Source: Actinomadura parmotrematis (lineage in GTDB: Bacteria > Actinomycetota > Actinomycetes > Streptosporangiales > Streptosporangiaceae). Taken from it: a stretch of 64,000 nucleotides of DNA. Every line of letters begins with the position of its first letter. Position 1 is the first letter of the stretch. The DNA lies in contig NZ_JAIBOA010000009.1 in NCBI RefSeq assembly GCF_019458805.1, positions 186,001-250,000 of the forward strand, given 5' to 3'. The notes beneath the pieces were generated by a model. It did not search any database and was not told the origin of the DNA. It saw nothing but the letters and a program-made list of their open reading frames with translations. A program made the position numbers and the translations under genes. This document shows positions 16,392 through 24,599 of the stretch, piece by piece.

Positions 16392-17825
16392 ATGGGTGCG
16401 GTGCCGGAGTCGGACGCCGAGCTCGTGGCGGCTGCCCGGACGGGCGACGCGCGGGCGTCGGGCGCGCTGTACGAGCGGCATCACGGCGCGGTGCTCGGGT
16501 ACGCGCGCGGGCTCGTGCGCGACCGGCACACCGCCGAGGACCTGACGAGCGAGGCGTTCACGCGGACGTTCGCGGCGCTGCGCGAGGGCCTCGGGCCGCG
16601 CGAGGCGTGCCGGCCCTACCTGTACGCGGCGGTGCGGAACGCGGCGGTGGACTGGGCGCGGGCGGGGCGGCGGACCGTCGTCACCGACGAGGTGGCGCGG
16701 TGGGCCGACGGGCCGGTGGACGAGCAGCCCGACGTGGACGAGCTGGACGCGCTGGTGCGGGCGTTCCGGTCGCTGCCCGAGCGGTGGCAGACGGTGCTCT
16801 GGCACACCGTGATCGAGGACGAGCCGGTCGCACGGGTCGGCGAGCTGCTCGGGATGCGGCCGGGGGCCGTCGCGCAGCTGTCGTTCCGGGCCCGGGAGGG
16901 GCTGCGGCAGGCGTTCCTCGCGGCGAGCGTCGCGGGGCGGCCCGAGTGCGCGGAGTTCACCCGGCAGCTCGCCGCGTCGACGCGGCGGCCGGGGCGGCGC
17001 CGGGGCCGGGCGCTGCGGCGGCATCTGGAGACGTGCGCGGACTGCCGGCGGGCGGCCGCGGAGATGGCCGACCTCAACGGGCGGCTGCGCGCCGTGCTGC
17101 CCGTCGGGATCTTCGTGGTGGCGGCGGCCGGGGCGGTGAGGGGGAAGGCGGCGGCGCTGTCGCTGTCGGCGTGGGCGCTGCCCGCCGGGATGGTCGGCGC
17201 GGCGCTGGTGATCGGCGCGGTCGTCGTCGTCACGGTGGACCCCGGTCCGGCCGGGTCGGGGCCGGTGGTCGCGGGCCCGACGCGGGGGGCGGCGCCGGGC
17301 GCGGTGGGGCGGCCGACGGCGGTGCCGCCGGTCGAGGACGCGCCGACGATGGCGACGGTCGTGCAGCCGCGGCGGACGCGGCCGGCGGCGAGCGCGTCCG
17401 CGAGCACCGCCGCCGGCGGGACGACGGCGCGGATCCGCAACACCACCCTCCAGTCGTGCCTGGTCCCCGACGGCGGATCGGTGGCGCAGCGCTCCTGCGG
17501 CGGCGCGACCGCCAAGTGGCGGCGGACCACCGCGTCCGGCGGGTTCACGCTGGCCAGCGCGGCGACGGGCCAGTGCCTGGCGCGGGGCGAGCAGGCGGCG
17601 GGCGTCCCGTGGGAGGGCGGCGCCGAGTACACCGTGGCGCTGGCGCCCTGCGGCGGCCCGAACCAGGTGTGGAAGATCGTCGCGTTCGCGCCGGGCGTCG
17701 ACCGGCTGGTGAACGGCGACGGCTGGTACCTCCAGGCGAGCTGGTCGGGCCTCGCGGCGCCCGCGCTGAAGCCGTTCTCGTTCGCCGGGATGGCCGCGCA
17801 GGGCTGGGCCGTCGAGGGCGCCTGA
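16392..17825 (+). CDS. ECF sigma factor fused to zinc-finger, TM and ricin-like tail
   Basis: A 477-residue protein. Sigma region 2 (AEDLTSEAFTRTFAAL) and region 4 (SLPERWQTVLWHTVIEDEP) occupy the first 180 residues. Next is an anti-sigma-type HxxxCxxC motif (H211, C215, C218). A strongly hydrophobic stretch (about 255-279) follows, then a Pro/Ala-rich linker. Residues about 345-477 form a ricin-B-like trefoil with paired CL and Q-x-W type repeats. The layout places a sigma factor, its own membrane anchor and an outside carbohydrate-binding domain in one chain. GTG codons at 16383 and 16386 are alternative starts; no clear ribosome site is seen. Release by proteolysis would be needed for transcription; this is inference. 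Confidence 0.82.
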   Translation: MGAVPESDAELVAAARTGDARASGALYERHHGAVLGYARGLVRDRHTAEDLTSEAFTRTFAALREGLGPREACRPYLYAAVRNAAVDWARAGRRTVVTDEVARWADGPVDEQPDVDELDALVRAFRSLPERWQTVLWHTVIEDEPVARVGELLGMRPGAVAQLSFRAREGLRQAFLAASVAGRPECAEFTRQLAASTRRPGRRRGRALRRHLETCADCRRAAAEMADLNGRLRAVLPVGIFVVAAAGAVRGKAAALSLSAWALPAGMVGAALVIGAVVVVTVDPGPAGSGPVVAGPTRGAAPGAVGRPTAVPPVEDAPTMATVVQPRRTRPAASASASTAAGGTTARIRNTTLQSCLVPDGGSVAQRSCGGATAKWRRTTASGGFTLASAATGQCLARGEQAAGVPWEGGAEYTVALAPCGGPNQVWKIVAFAPGVDRLVNGDGWYLQASWSGLAAPALKPFSFAGMAAQGWAVEGA

Positions 17826-19085
17826 TCAGCCGGTGCGGAGCTGCGCGGCGGGCGGCGCCTCGGCGGCGTTGGCGGTGAGCCAGGCGTGCAGCGCCATGTG
17901 CAGTTCGAGCCGGTCGCCGGTGGCGTGCAGGTCGTCGCCGAACAGGTCGCCGAGCTGGCGGAGCCGGTAGCGGACGGTCTGGGCGTGCAGGTGCAGGCGG
18001 CCGGCGACCTCGGTGGCGTTGAAGCCGCACTCCAGCGACACCAGCAGCGTCTCGGCGAGCCGGTAGCGCTGCGCGGGGCGGATGTCGAGCAGCGGCGCGA
18101 GCCGCCGTTTGATCACGCCCTCGACCAGGTCGCGCTCCTGCATCATCACGATGATCGGCATGTGCCGCTCGGCGACGACCGGCCGGGACGCGTCGATCAG
18201 CCCCTCCTCGGCGAGGGCGAGCGCCTGGCGGGCGATGCGGAGCGAGCGCGCGAGCCCGGCCGGCTCCACGACCGGCCCGATCACCGCCGTCCAGCCCTGG
18301 AGCTGGCGCTCCAGCGCCCGCTCGCGGCCGGGGCCGTCGGGGTCGGGGACGATCAGGCACGGCTCGGGCAGGTGCAGGCCGAGCAGGACGTCGGGGGCGG
18401 GCGCGGGCGGGTGGGCGCCGGCGCCGCGCTCCTTGAGGGCGACGGCGAGGGCGGTGCGCGGCAGCGGCCAGCCCGCCGCCCGCGCCGTCTCGGCCAGCGC
18501 CTTGGCGTCGGCGGCGCCGCGGCCGAGGAGCTGGTCGACCAGGCGGCGCCGGTAGTCCGAGCGGGTGTCGGCCGACCGCGTCCGCACCTCGGCGTGGCCC
18601 TCGCCGACGGCGGCGGCGAGCTGGTTGATGTAGCCGAACACGGCGTTGACGATCACCGCGACGGTGGCGGCGCTGGCGTTGTGGCCGAGCCGCTCGGCGC
18701 GCTCGGTGAGGCGCTCCACGGCGACGCCCGCGCCGATCCGGACGGCGGCCTGCCAGGCGTCCAGCGAGCGCCCCTCGGCGGCCTCGCCGGCGCCGACCTG
18801 CCGCCAGAAGCGCAGCACCTCCGACGAGCCGGCGGCGGGGTCGGCCATGAGGTCGAGGAAGTGGCGGATCGCCTGCTCGGTGCCGATCCGCAGGGCGCCG
18901 GCGTAGCGGGGGTCCTGGGGGCGCAGGAACTCCGGCAGCGCCTCCTCGATCCGGCCGGCGGCCTCCGCGGCGACCGCCGGGACGTGGTCGCGCAGCTCGG
19001 CGGCGATCCGCACCGCGCAGTCCGGCGGCATCCCGAGCTCGATGCGCTGCAGGGGCAGGGGGACCACCTGGCTGGCTTCTGGCAT
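17826..19085 (-). CDS. PucR-type helix-turn-helix regulator (first paralogue)
   Basis: A 419-residue regulator starting at ATG 19085, with TGGAGGAG seven bases upstream. The C terminus holds the PucR HTH (CGFNATEVAGRLHLHAQTVR, then YRLRQLGDLFG). The middle contains a GGDEF-like/CdaR-type region with PCLIVPDPDGPGRERAL. The N terminus (RAAELRDHVPAVA...) is the RsbR_N-like helical part. A second gene of the same architecture is at 39310-40584. The target genes are not evident; the divergent neighbour is the DUF2945 gene. Confidence 0.9.
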   Translation of the reverse strand: MPEASQVVPLPLQRIELGMPPDCAVRIAAELRDHVPAVAAEAAGRIEEALPEFLRPQDPRYAGALRIGTEQAIRHFLDLMADPAAGSSEVLRFWRQVGAGEAAEGRSLDAWQAAVRIGAGVAVERLTERAERLGHNASAATVAVIVNAVFGYINQLAAAVGEGHAEVRTRSADTRSDYRRRLVDQLLGRGAADAKALAETARAAGWPLPRTALAVALKERGAGAHPPAPAPDVLLGLHLPEPCLIVPDPDGPGRERALERQLQGWTAVIGPVVEPAGLARSLRIARQALALAEEGLIDASRPVVAERHMPIIVMMQERDLVEGVIKRRLAPLLDIRPAQRYRLAETLLVSLECGFNATEVAGRLHLHAQTVRYRLRQLGDLFGDDLHATGDRLELHMALHAWLTANAAEAPPAAQLRTG

Positions 19086-19229
19086 CGGCTGTCTCCTCCA
19101 CGAAAGCGGCGTGCAGGGGAGACGCGACGGGCGCCGCGCGATTACGGGGATTCGCGAATTTTCCGCATCGACCCTCCCCCGACGGGTACGGAGGGTGATC
19201 TGAGCATCCCTTTCGGTGATCGGAGCGGT

Positions 19230-19457
19230 ATGGCGGAGGACGCGGACCTGGAGCGGGGCGACGCGGTGGAGTGGCGGAGCCACGGCGCCCGGGTGCCCGG
19301 CGAGGTCGAGAAGGAGATCACGGAGCGGACCGAGGCGGCCGGCCGGACCGTCGACGCGTCCGAGGACGACCCCCAGTACCTCGTGCGCAGCGACAAGTCC
19401 GGCAAGGAGGCGGTGCACAAGCCGTCCGCCCTGAAGAAGAAGGGGAAGCGGCGATGA
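19230..19457 (+). CDS. DUF2945 small protein
   Basis: A 75-residue basic protein from ATG 19230 with GGAG five bases upstream. It shows the DUF2945/HVA1 pattern: GDAVEWRSHGARVPGEV, then PQYLVRSDKSGKEAVHKPSA and a Lys/Arg tail. The family is a small SH3-like fold of unknown function, found in bacteria and fungi. It overlaps the following DUF3140 gene by ATGA, a pairing often seen in actinomycetes. Confidence 0.85.
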   Translation: MAEDADLERGDAVEWRSHGARVPGEVEKEITERTEAAGRTVDASEDDPQYLVRSDKSGKEAVHKPSALKKKGKRR

Positions 19458-19783
19458 GCGACGACGGGACGGCGCGCGAGGATTTCCGGGAGGCCGTCAA
19501 CATGGCGCCCGCCGAGCTGGAGAAGTGGCTGGCGACCGACGCGTCCAAGGCGGCGGGGCAGCACAAGGGCGGCGGCGAGGCGACGGGGCACGCGTCGGGG
19601 CGGCGGATCGTGGAGATCCTGCGCACCCGCGAGGACGACCTCACCGACGCCGACGTGCGGCACATGCGCAAGGTCGTCGGCTACGTGCACCGGCACCTGG
19701 CGCAGCGCCCGTCCGGCGACGTCACCGACACCACCTGGCGGCACTCGCTCATGAACTGGGGGCACGACCCGCTGAAGGGGTGA
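19454..19783 (+). CDS. DUF3140 protein
   Basis: A 109-residue protein translationally coupled to DUF2945 by ATGA. Recognisable family features are FREAVNMAPAELEKWLAT, SGRRIVEILR, DVRHMRKVVGYVHRHLAQRP and the C-terminal WRHSLMNWGHDPLK. Function is unknown; the helical, charged sequence and the fixed linkage to DUF2945 suggest a DNA-associated or stress role. It ends 86 bases before the next gene. Confidence 0.87.
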   Translation: MSDDGTAREDFREAVNMAPAELEKWLATDASKAAGQHKGGGEATGHASGRRIVEILRTREDDLTDADVRHMRKVVGYVHRHLAQRPSGDVTDTTWRHSLMNWGHDPLKG

Positions 19784-19803
19784 GGGGCGGGCGGGCCGAA
19801 CAC

Positions 19804-19832
19804 TGGAACGGAATGCTTCGTTCTGCTATTAT
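19804..19832 (+). promoter_or_regulatory. Promoter with overlapping inverted repeat upstream of the TIGR03086 gene
   Basis: TGGAAC (19804-19809) and TATTAT (19827-19832) are separated by exactly 17 bases. An inverted repeat with arms GAACG (19806-19810) and CGTTC (19819-19823) covers the -35 box and spacer, as expected for a repressor site. The ATG of the TIGR03086 gene is 37 bases past the -10 box. Confidence 0.5.
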
Positions 19833-19868
19833 GGATCTTGTTCGGCCCCCTCCGGAAAGCAGGCGCAG

Positions 19869-20438
19869 ATGATCCTCTCCCAGGCGCACCAGGCCCTCCG
19901 CGACGTCTCCCGCGCCGTCGCCCCCGCCGACCTCGCCAAGCCGACGCCCTGCGCGGACTGGACCGTCGTCCAGGTCCTCCAGCACGCCGCCGGCGACCAG
20001 CAGGCGTACGCCGCCTTCCTCGGCGAGGGCGCGATGCCGTCCGAGGACCCGTTCGCCCCGTCCGGCTCCCCCGCGACCGCGCCCGCCGACTTCGTCGAGG
20101 AGGCGGTCGCCGCCGCCGAGCGCGCCTGGTCCAAGGTCGACCCGGAGGCGGCCGAGGTGCCCGTCCCGATGCCGCCGAACACGATGAGCGCGAAGGTCGG
20201 CGCGGGCGCCTGCGCGCTGGACGCCGCCGTGCACGCCTGGGACGTCGCCGCCGCGGTCGGCCTGCCCTCGCCGATCACGCCGGAGATGGCCCGCGAGCTG
20301 CTGCCGATCGCCCGGCAGGTCGTCATCCAGCCGCTCCGCGACTACGGCGCGTTCGGCCCCGTCCTGGACGGCGCCGGCGACGACGTCGCCGAGCTGCTCC
20401 GCTTCCTCGGCCGCGACCCGGAGTGGAAGGCGCTGTAG
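19869..20438 (+). CDS. TIGR03086-family metal-binding protein
   Basis: A 189-residue protein of the TIGR03086/maleylpyruvate-isomerase-like superfamily. The signature TPCADWTVVQVLQHAAGDQQ near the N terminus and ALDAAVHAWDVAAAVG in the middle give the metal-binding helix bundle. Related enzymes use mycothiol, the actinobacterial thiol. The actual reaction here is unknown. Its own promoter and putative operator lie just upstream, so it appears to be individually regulated. Confidence 0.88.
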   Translation: MILSQAHQALRDVSRAVAPADLAKPTPCADWTVVQVLQHAAGDQQAYAAFLGEGAMPSEDPFAPSGSPATAPADFVEEAVAAAERAWSKVDPEAAEVPVPMPPNTMSAKVGAGACALDAAVHAWDVAAAVGLPSPITPEMARELLPIARQVVIQPLRDYGAFGPVLDGAGDDVAELLRFLGRDPEWKAL

Positions 20439-20456
20439 AGGCGCCACAATTGGGCC

Positions 20457-20828
20457 ATGGCCAAGACGAGGATGTGCCCGTGCGGGCTGCCCGCGGCGTA
20501 CGACGACTGCTGCGGGCGCCTGCATCGGGGCGAGGCGAAGGCGGCGACGGCCGAGCAGCTCATGCGGTCGCGCTACAGCGCCTTCGCCGTCGGTGACTCC
20601 CGGTACCTGCTGGAGACCTGGCATCCGGCGACGCGGCCGGTGTCGGTCGACCTCAACCGGCGGACCGTCTGGGAGGGGCTGGAGATCGTCCGGACGGTGG
20701 ACGGGACGGCGTTCAACCAGGCCGGGACGGTGGAGTTCCGCGCCCGGTACCGGGGCGGCGAGCTGCACGAGGTGAGCCGCTTCGCGCGGGTCGGCGGCGC
20801 CTGGGTCTACGTGGACGGCGACTCGTAG
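20457..20828 (+). CDS. YchJ-family protein (SEC-C zinc motif)
   Basis: A 123-residue protein starting MAKTRMCPCGLPAAYDDCCG, the SEC-C/YchJ zinc-binding head. It continues with AEQLMRSRYSAFAVGDSRYL and an NTF2-like beta domain (TVEFRARYR). It is 18 bases downstream of the TIGR03086 gene. Its 3' end overlaps the convergent response regulator gene by 22 bases. Function is unknown in this family. Confidence 0.9.
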   Translation: MAKTRMCPCGLPAAYDDCCGRLHRGEAKAATAEQLMRSRYSAFAVGDSRYLLETWHPATRPVSVDLNRRTVWEGLEIVRTVDGTAFNQAGTVEFRARYRGGELHEVSRFARVGGAWVYVDGDS

Positions 20829-21517
20829 CGGTAGCCGCGGCCGCGCAGGGTGGTGATGGTGCCGGGGTCGGCGCCGTGCTGGGCGAGCTTGCGGCGGAGC
20901 GCCGAGATGTGCACGTCCAGGGTCTTGGTCGGCCCGAACCAGTTGACGTCCCAGACCTGGTCGATGAGGGTCTCGCGGGTGACGACCTCGCCGGCGCTCG
21001 CGACCAGGCAGGCCAGCAGGTCGAACTCCTTCGGCCGCAGCTCGACCTCGGCGCCGTCGAAGGCGGCGCGGCGGGCGGCGAGGTCGAGGGTGAGCGGGCC
21101 GCTGGTGACGAACCGCTCGTCGGCGCGGGCGGTGCCGCGGCGCCGCAGGTGCGCGCGGATGCGGGCCATCAGCTCGGTCAGCCGGAACGGCTTGGTGAGG
21201 TAGTCGTCGGCGCCGGCGTCGAGCGCGACGACGACCTCGAACTCGCGGGTGCGCGCCGTCAGCACGACGATCACGGTGTCGCGGGCGCGGGCGCGCAGCC
21301 GCCGGCAGAGCGCGACGCCGTCCATGTCGGGCAGGCCGAGGTCGAGCAGGACGAGGTCGGGGACGTGGCCGGCGACGCGGTCGAGCGCGTCCGCGCCGGT
21401 GCGCGCCCAGTCGGCGGCGTAGCCCTGGGCGCCGAGCGCCTCGGCGAGCTCGCTGCCGATGGCCTGGTCGTCCTCGACGACGAGGATGCCCGCGCCGCTC
21501 CTCCCGCCGCCGCTCAT
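20807..21517 (-). CDS. OmpR/PhoB-type response regulator
   Basis: A 236-residue regulator. The receiver has the acidic pocket VVEDDQ, phospho-acceptor D59 in LLDLGLPDMDG, and the K of YLTKPFRL. The winged-helix effector shows LRPKEFDLLACLV and a terminal TLRGRGYRYE. It overlaps the small secreted-protein gene by ATGA. Its likely kinase is divergent at 21885 rather than in the same operon. Confidence 0.93.
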   Translation of the reverse strand: MSGGGRSGAGILVVEDDQAIGSELAEALGAQGYAADWARTGADALDRVAGHVPDLVLLDLGLPDMDGVALCRRLRARARDTVIVVLTARTREFEVVVALDAGADDYLTKPFRLTELMARIRAHLRRRGTARADERFVTSGPLTLDLAARRAAFDGAEVELRPKEFDLLACLVASAGEVVTRETLIDQVWDVNWFGPTKTLDVHISALRRKLAQHGADPGTITTLRGRGYRYESPST

Positions 21518-21774
21518 GCCCGCGCCGCGCCGGGCCGGGGCGCCACCGGGCCGTCCGGTCGGCCGGGACGCTCGCAGAGGCCCGGCCTGCCGCCCGCCGC
21601 GAGGGTCTGGCCCATCGCGTCGGTGACCCGGTCGACCGCCCGCGCCCAGCGCGACGAGCCGTCGCGGCCGGTGTCGGGGCAGCCCGCCGACCGCTCGCGG
21701 GCCGGGCCCGCCTGCCCGAGGCCGATCCCCGCCAGGGCCGCCAGCACGGCGGCGGCGACCAGCAGCTTGCGCAT
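21514..21774 (-). CDS. Small secreted protein preceding the response regulator
   Basis: An 86-residue protein from ATG 21774, with a signal peptide MRKLLVAAAVLAALAGIGLG followed by a short Arg/Pro-rich mature part containing two cysteines. An N-terminal extension in the frame is not needed. It overlaps the response regulator start by ATGA and lies between regulator and kinase. It may act as an extracytoplasmic accessory of the kinase; that is inference and I know no family. Confidence 0.6.
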   Translation of the reverse strand: MRKLLVAAAVLAALAGIGLGQAGPARERSAGCPDTGRDGSSRWARAVDRVTDAMGQTLAAGGRPGLCERPGRPDGPVAPRPGAARA

Positions 21775-21884
21775 CGAACCCCGCTCTCTATAGTCAAGCG
21801 TTCTCGCGCGCCACGATAGTGCTGACCGGGTGAGGAACGCCTGCACCACAGGTTACGAGCGCGCTTACCTTCCCGGGAGGGCCG

Positions 21885-23216
21885 ATGGGGGACGCGACGG
21901 GGGTGCCGCTGCGCCGCCGGCTGCTGGTGACGATCGCGGGCGTCACGACGCTGGCGGTGGTGCTGCTCACCCTCACCCTGGCGGTGGCGGTGCAGCGGCT
22001 GTACCGGAGCGAGGCCGTCGCGACGCTGGAGCGCGACGCGGCCCGCGTCGCGGCGACCGCGCCGGACGACATCGCCGCCCGGCCGCGCCCGGTGGCGCTG
22101 CCCGAAGGGCTGAGCGGCGGCATCGTCGTCGGCATCTACCGGGCCGACGGGGCGCGCCTCACCGGGGACGGCCCGGCGGCGTCGCCGGTGGCGGCCGCGA
22201 CGTCCGACGGCCGCCCGCACCAGGCCGACGAGGCGGGCGTCCTCGCGGTGACGGCGCCGATCCCCTCCGACGAGGGCCGGCGGGCGGTCGTGCGGGTCGG
22301 GATGCCCGACGCGGCGGTGGCGCGGCGCACCGACGGCGCGTGGCTGCTCATGGCGGCGTTCGCGCTGGTCGTCATCGGCCTGGCGGTGATGGTGGCGCGC
22401 TCGCAGTCGCGGCGGCTGGCGCTGCCGCTGGAGCGGCTGACGGGCGCCGCGCAGGCCCTCGGCGACGGCGATTTCAGCGTCCGGGCGCAGCGGTCGGGGA
22501 TCCGCGAGGCCGACGAGGCGGGCCGCGCGCTGGAGGTCACCGCACGGCGCCTCGGGACGCTGCTGGACCGCGAGCGGGCGTTCAGCGCGGACGTGTCGCA
22601 CCAGCTCCGCACCCCGCTGACCGGGCTGCTGCTCGGGCTGGAGGCGGCGCTGGAGCGGCCCGGCGCCGACCTGGAGGCGGCGGCGCGCACGGCGGTGCGG
22701 CGCGGCGAGCACCTGCGCGACATCATCGACGACCTGCTGCGGCTCGCCCGCGACGCCGGCCCCGACCGCGAGCCGCTGGACGTCCCGGCGCTGCTGGCCG
22801 AGCTGGAGGCGCGCCGCGAGGACGCCGGGCGGCCGCTCACCGTGCGGGCGCACGGGCCGCTGCCGGTGGTGCACGCCACGACGTCGGCGGTGCGGCAGAT
22901 CCTGGAGGTGCTGGTCGACAACGCGGTGGCGCACGGCGGCGGGCGGATCACCGTGGAGGCGAGCGACATCGGCGGGGGCCTCGCGGTGGACGTGTCCGAC
23001 GAGGGGCCGGGCGTGGTGGACACCGACGCCGAGGACATCTTCGAGCGGCGCCGGTCGGCGGGCCCCGGCTACGGGATCGGGCTGGCGCTCGCGCGGTCGC
23101 TGGCCGAGGCCGAGGGCGGGCGGCTCGTGCTGCGCCGCCTCGCCCCGCCGATCTTCACCCTGCTGCTGCCGGCGGCCGAGCGGCGGCCCGAGCGCGGCGA
23201 CGCGTCCCCGGCGTAG
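21885..23216 (+). CDS. Sensor histidine kinase
   Basis: A 443-residue membrane kinase. The first TM is at about 15-37 and a periplasmic loop follows to about 145. The second TM is WLLMAAFALVVIGLAVMVA, followed by HAMP. The HisKA motif SHQLRTPL has phospho-acceptor H239. The ATPase boxes are DNAVAHGGG, DEGPGV and GYGIGLALARSLAEAEGGRL. It is divergent from the OmpR-type regulator and its small secreted neighbour, with 110 bases between. The stimulus is unknown. Confidence 0.92.
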   Translation: MGDATGVPLRRRLLVTIAGVTTLAVVLLTLTLAVAVQRLYRSEAVATLERDAARVAATAPDDIAARPRPVALPEGLSGGIVVGIYRADGARLTGDGPAASPVAAATSDGRPHQADEAGVLAVTAPIPSDEGRRAVVRVGMPDAAVARRTDGAWLLMAAFALVVIGLAVMVARSQSRRLALPLERLTGAAQALGDGDFSVRAQRSGIREADEAGRALEVTARRLGTLLDRERAFSADVSHQLRTPLTGLLLGLEAALERPGADLEAAARTAVRRGEHLRDIIDDLLRLARDAGPDREPLDVPALLAELEARREDAGRPLTVRAHGPLPVVHATTSAVRQILEVLVDNAVAHGGGRITVEASDIGGGLAVDVSDEGPGVVDTDAEDIFERRRSAGPGYGIGLALARSLAEAEGGRLVLRRLAPPIFTLLLPAAERRPERGDASPA

Positions 23217-23233
23217 CCAGAACCGGCGCGGAA

Positions 23234-24394
23234 CTATTGCGCCTTGAGAATGCCGCCGAACCATTCGAGCGTCGCCGGCACCATGCGCCGGAAGGTGCGG
23301 AAATTGTGGCCGCCGGATTCGAGGAACAGGCTGTCGGTGCGCATCGGGGGGCGGGCGCCGGCGACGAACCGCTGCGACTGCGCGAAGGTCTGCTCGCCGA
23401 TCCGGCAGGACGCGACGAGCAGCGAAACGGGCGGCGGCGGCAGGTGCCGCTCGCGCCACAGCAGGTCGTTCTCGTCGCGCAGGCCCCTGCTGCCCCCGTA
23501 CAGGTCGCCGGTCGTCATGTCCTTGATCGTGGTGAAGTAGCCCGACAGGGACGCGGCGGCGGTGTAGGAGGCGGGGTGCGTCATGGCGACCTTGGCGGCG
23601 CAGTAGCCGCCCGTCGAGTCGCCCATGATCCCCCACCCGGCGCGGTCCGTCGCGACGCGGTAGTGGGCCTGGACGGCGAGCGGCACGTCCTCGCCGAAGA
23701 AGCTCGCGACCTGCGGGCCGCCCGGCACGTCGGTGCACTCGGTGTCGCGGGGCGGCGCGAGGGTGGGGCGCATCATGACGTAGACGGCGGGCGGGACGCG
23801 GCCGCTCCGCTCCCCCTGCCGGACCAGGTCGGGCAGGTGCATGACGCGCAGCAGCGCCGACGGGTGCCCGGGGTAGCCGGTCAGCGCGACGACGACGGGG
23901 AACCGGCGGGCGGCGTAGGCGGGCTGGAAGTACTCGGGGGGCAGCAGGACGTAGCCGTCGGCGGGCAGCCCGGTGCTGGCGCCGGTGAAGCGCAGCTCCT
24001 CCAGGGCGCCCGCCTTGCGCGGGTCGCGTCCGGCGCCGCCGGGCGGCGCGAGGCGGTGGATGCTGAGCGCCGCGACGGCCGGGACGTGCCCGGCGCGCGC
24101 CTCGGCCCGCTGGATCCTGCCCGGGGCGGCGTTGGTGCCGAACAGGTCGTCCCAGCCCGCGTAGAACTCGAAGTGCGCGTTGACGGCGGTGAGGACGGCG
24201 AGGAGCGCGGCGGCCTGGACGGCGGCGAGCAGGCCGGTGCGGGCGAGCACCGGGCGGACGCCCCGGCCCCCGAGCCGGGGCCACCGCGCCACCGTGACGG
24301 TGCCGAGCGCGAGGACGAGCAGGAACAGCGTCCCGATGAACCACGAGCCGGTGAGCCCCACGAGATCCCCCACGTCCTCGTACGGGACGGGCAT
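23234..24394 (-). CDS. Membrane-anchored alpha/beta-hydrolase esterase
   Basis: A 386-residue protein with two N-terminal TM segments (about 18-36 and 54-70) and an outside alpha/beta-hydrolase domain of the esterase-D/antigen-85 type. The nucleophile is S260 in MGDSTGGY; the C-terminal histidine is in ESGGHNFRTF; DTECTDVPGG gives a loop cysteine. Related actinobacterial proteins are often annotated as mycolyltransferase-like, but acyl transfer cannot be inferred here. It faces the kinase gene with 17 bases between stops. Confidence 0.85.
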   Translation of the reverse strand: MPVPYEDVGDLVGLTGSWFIGTLFLLVLALGTVTVARWPRLGGRGVRPVLARTGLLAAVQAAALLAVLTAVNAHFEFYAGWDDLFGTNAAPGRIQRAEARAGHVPAVAALSIHRLAPPGGAGRDPRKAGALEELRFTGASTGLPADGYVLLPPEYFQPAYAARRFPVVVALTGYPGHPSALLRVMHLPDLVRQGERSGRVPPAVYVMMRPTLAPPRDTECTDVPGGPQVASFFGEDVPLAVQAHYRVATDRAGWGIMGDSTGGYCAAKVAMTHPASYTAAASLSGYFTTIKDMTTGDLYGGSRGLRDENDLLWRERHLPPPPVSLLVASCRIGEQTFAQSQRFVAGARPPMRTDSLFLESGGHNFRTFRRMVPATLEWFGGILKAQ

Positions 24395-24599
24395 GGTCGC
24401 CGGCCGGCACCGAAGGCCCCACCCCCATGACGACCACCCGGTGCGAGCGACCGGCCGGCGGCCAGCCCGTCAACGCACACGCTAGGCGGCGGCGGATAAG
24501 GCGTGGATCAGCGCAAGGTTAGCATTTCGCTTACCTGCCCCCGCTTTATCGCGACAATGAATTGACGGCACGGTTATCGGAAATTGATGTGCGCCTGAT

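Noticed and set aside
19749..24473. 1574-codon open frame on the minus strand
   Set aside because: Shadow over esterase, kinase and regulator genes on real frames; Arg/Pro-rich with no domain. Long open shadows are expected at this GC content.
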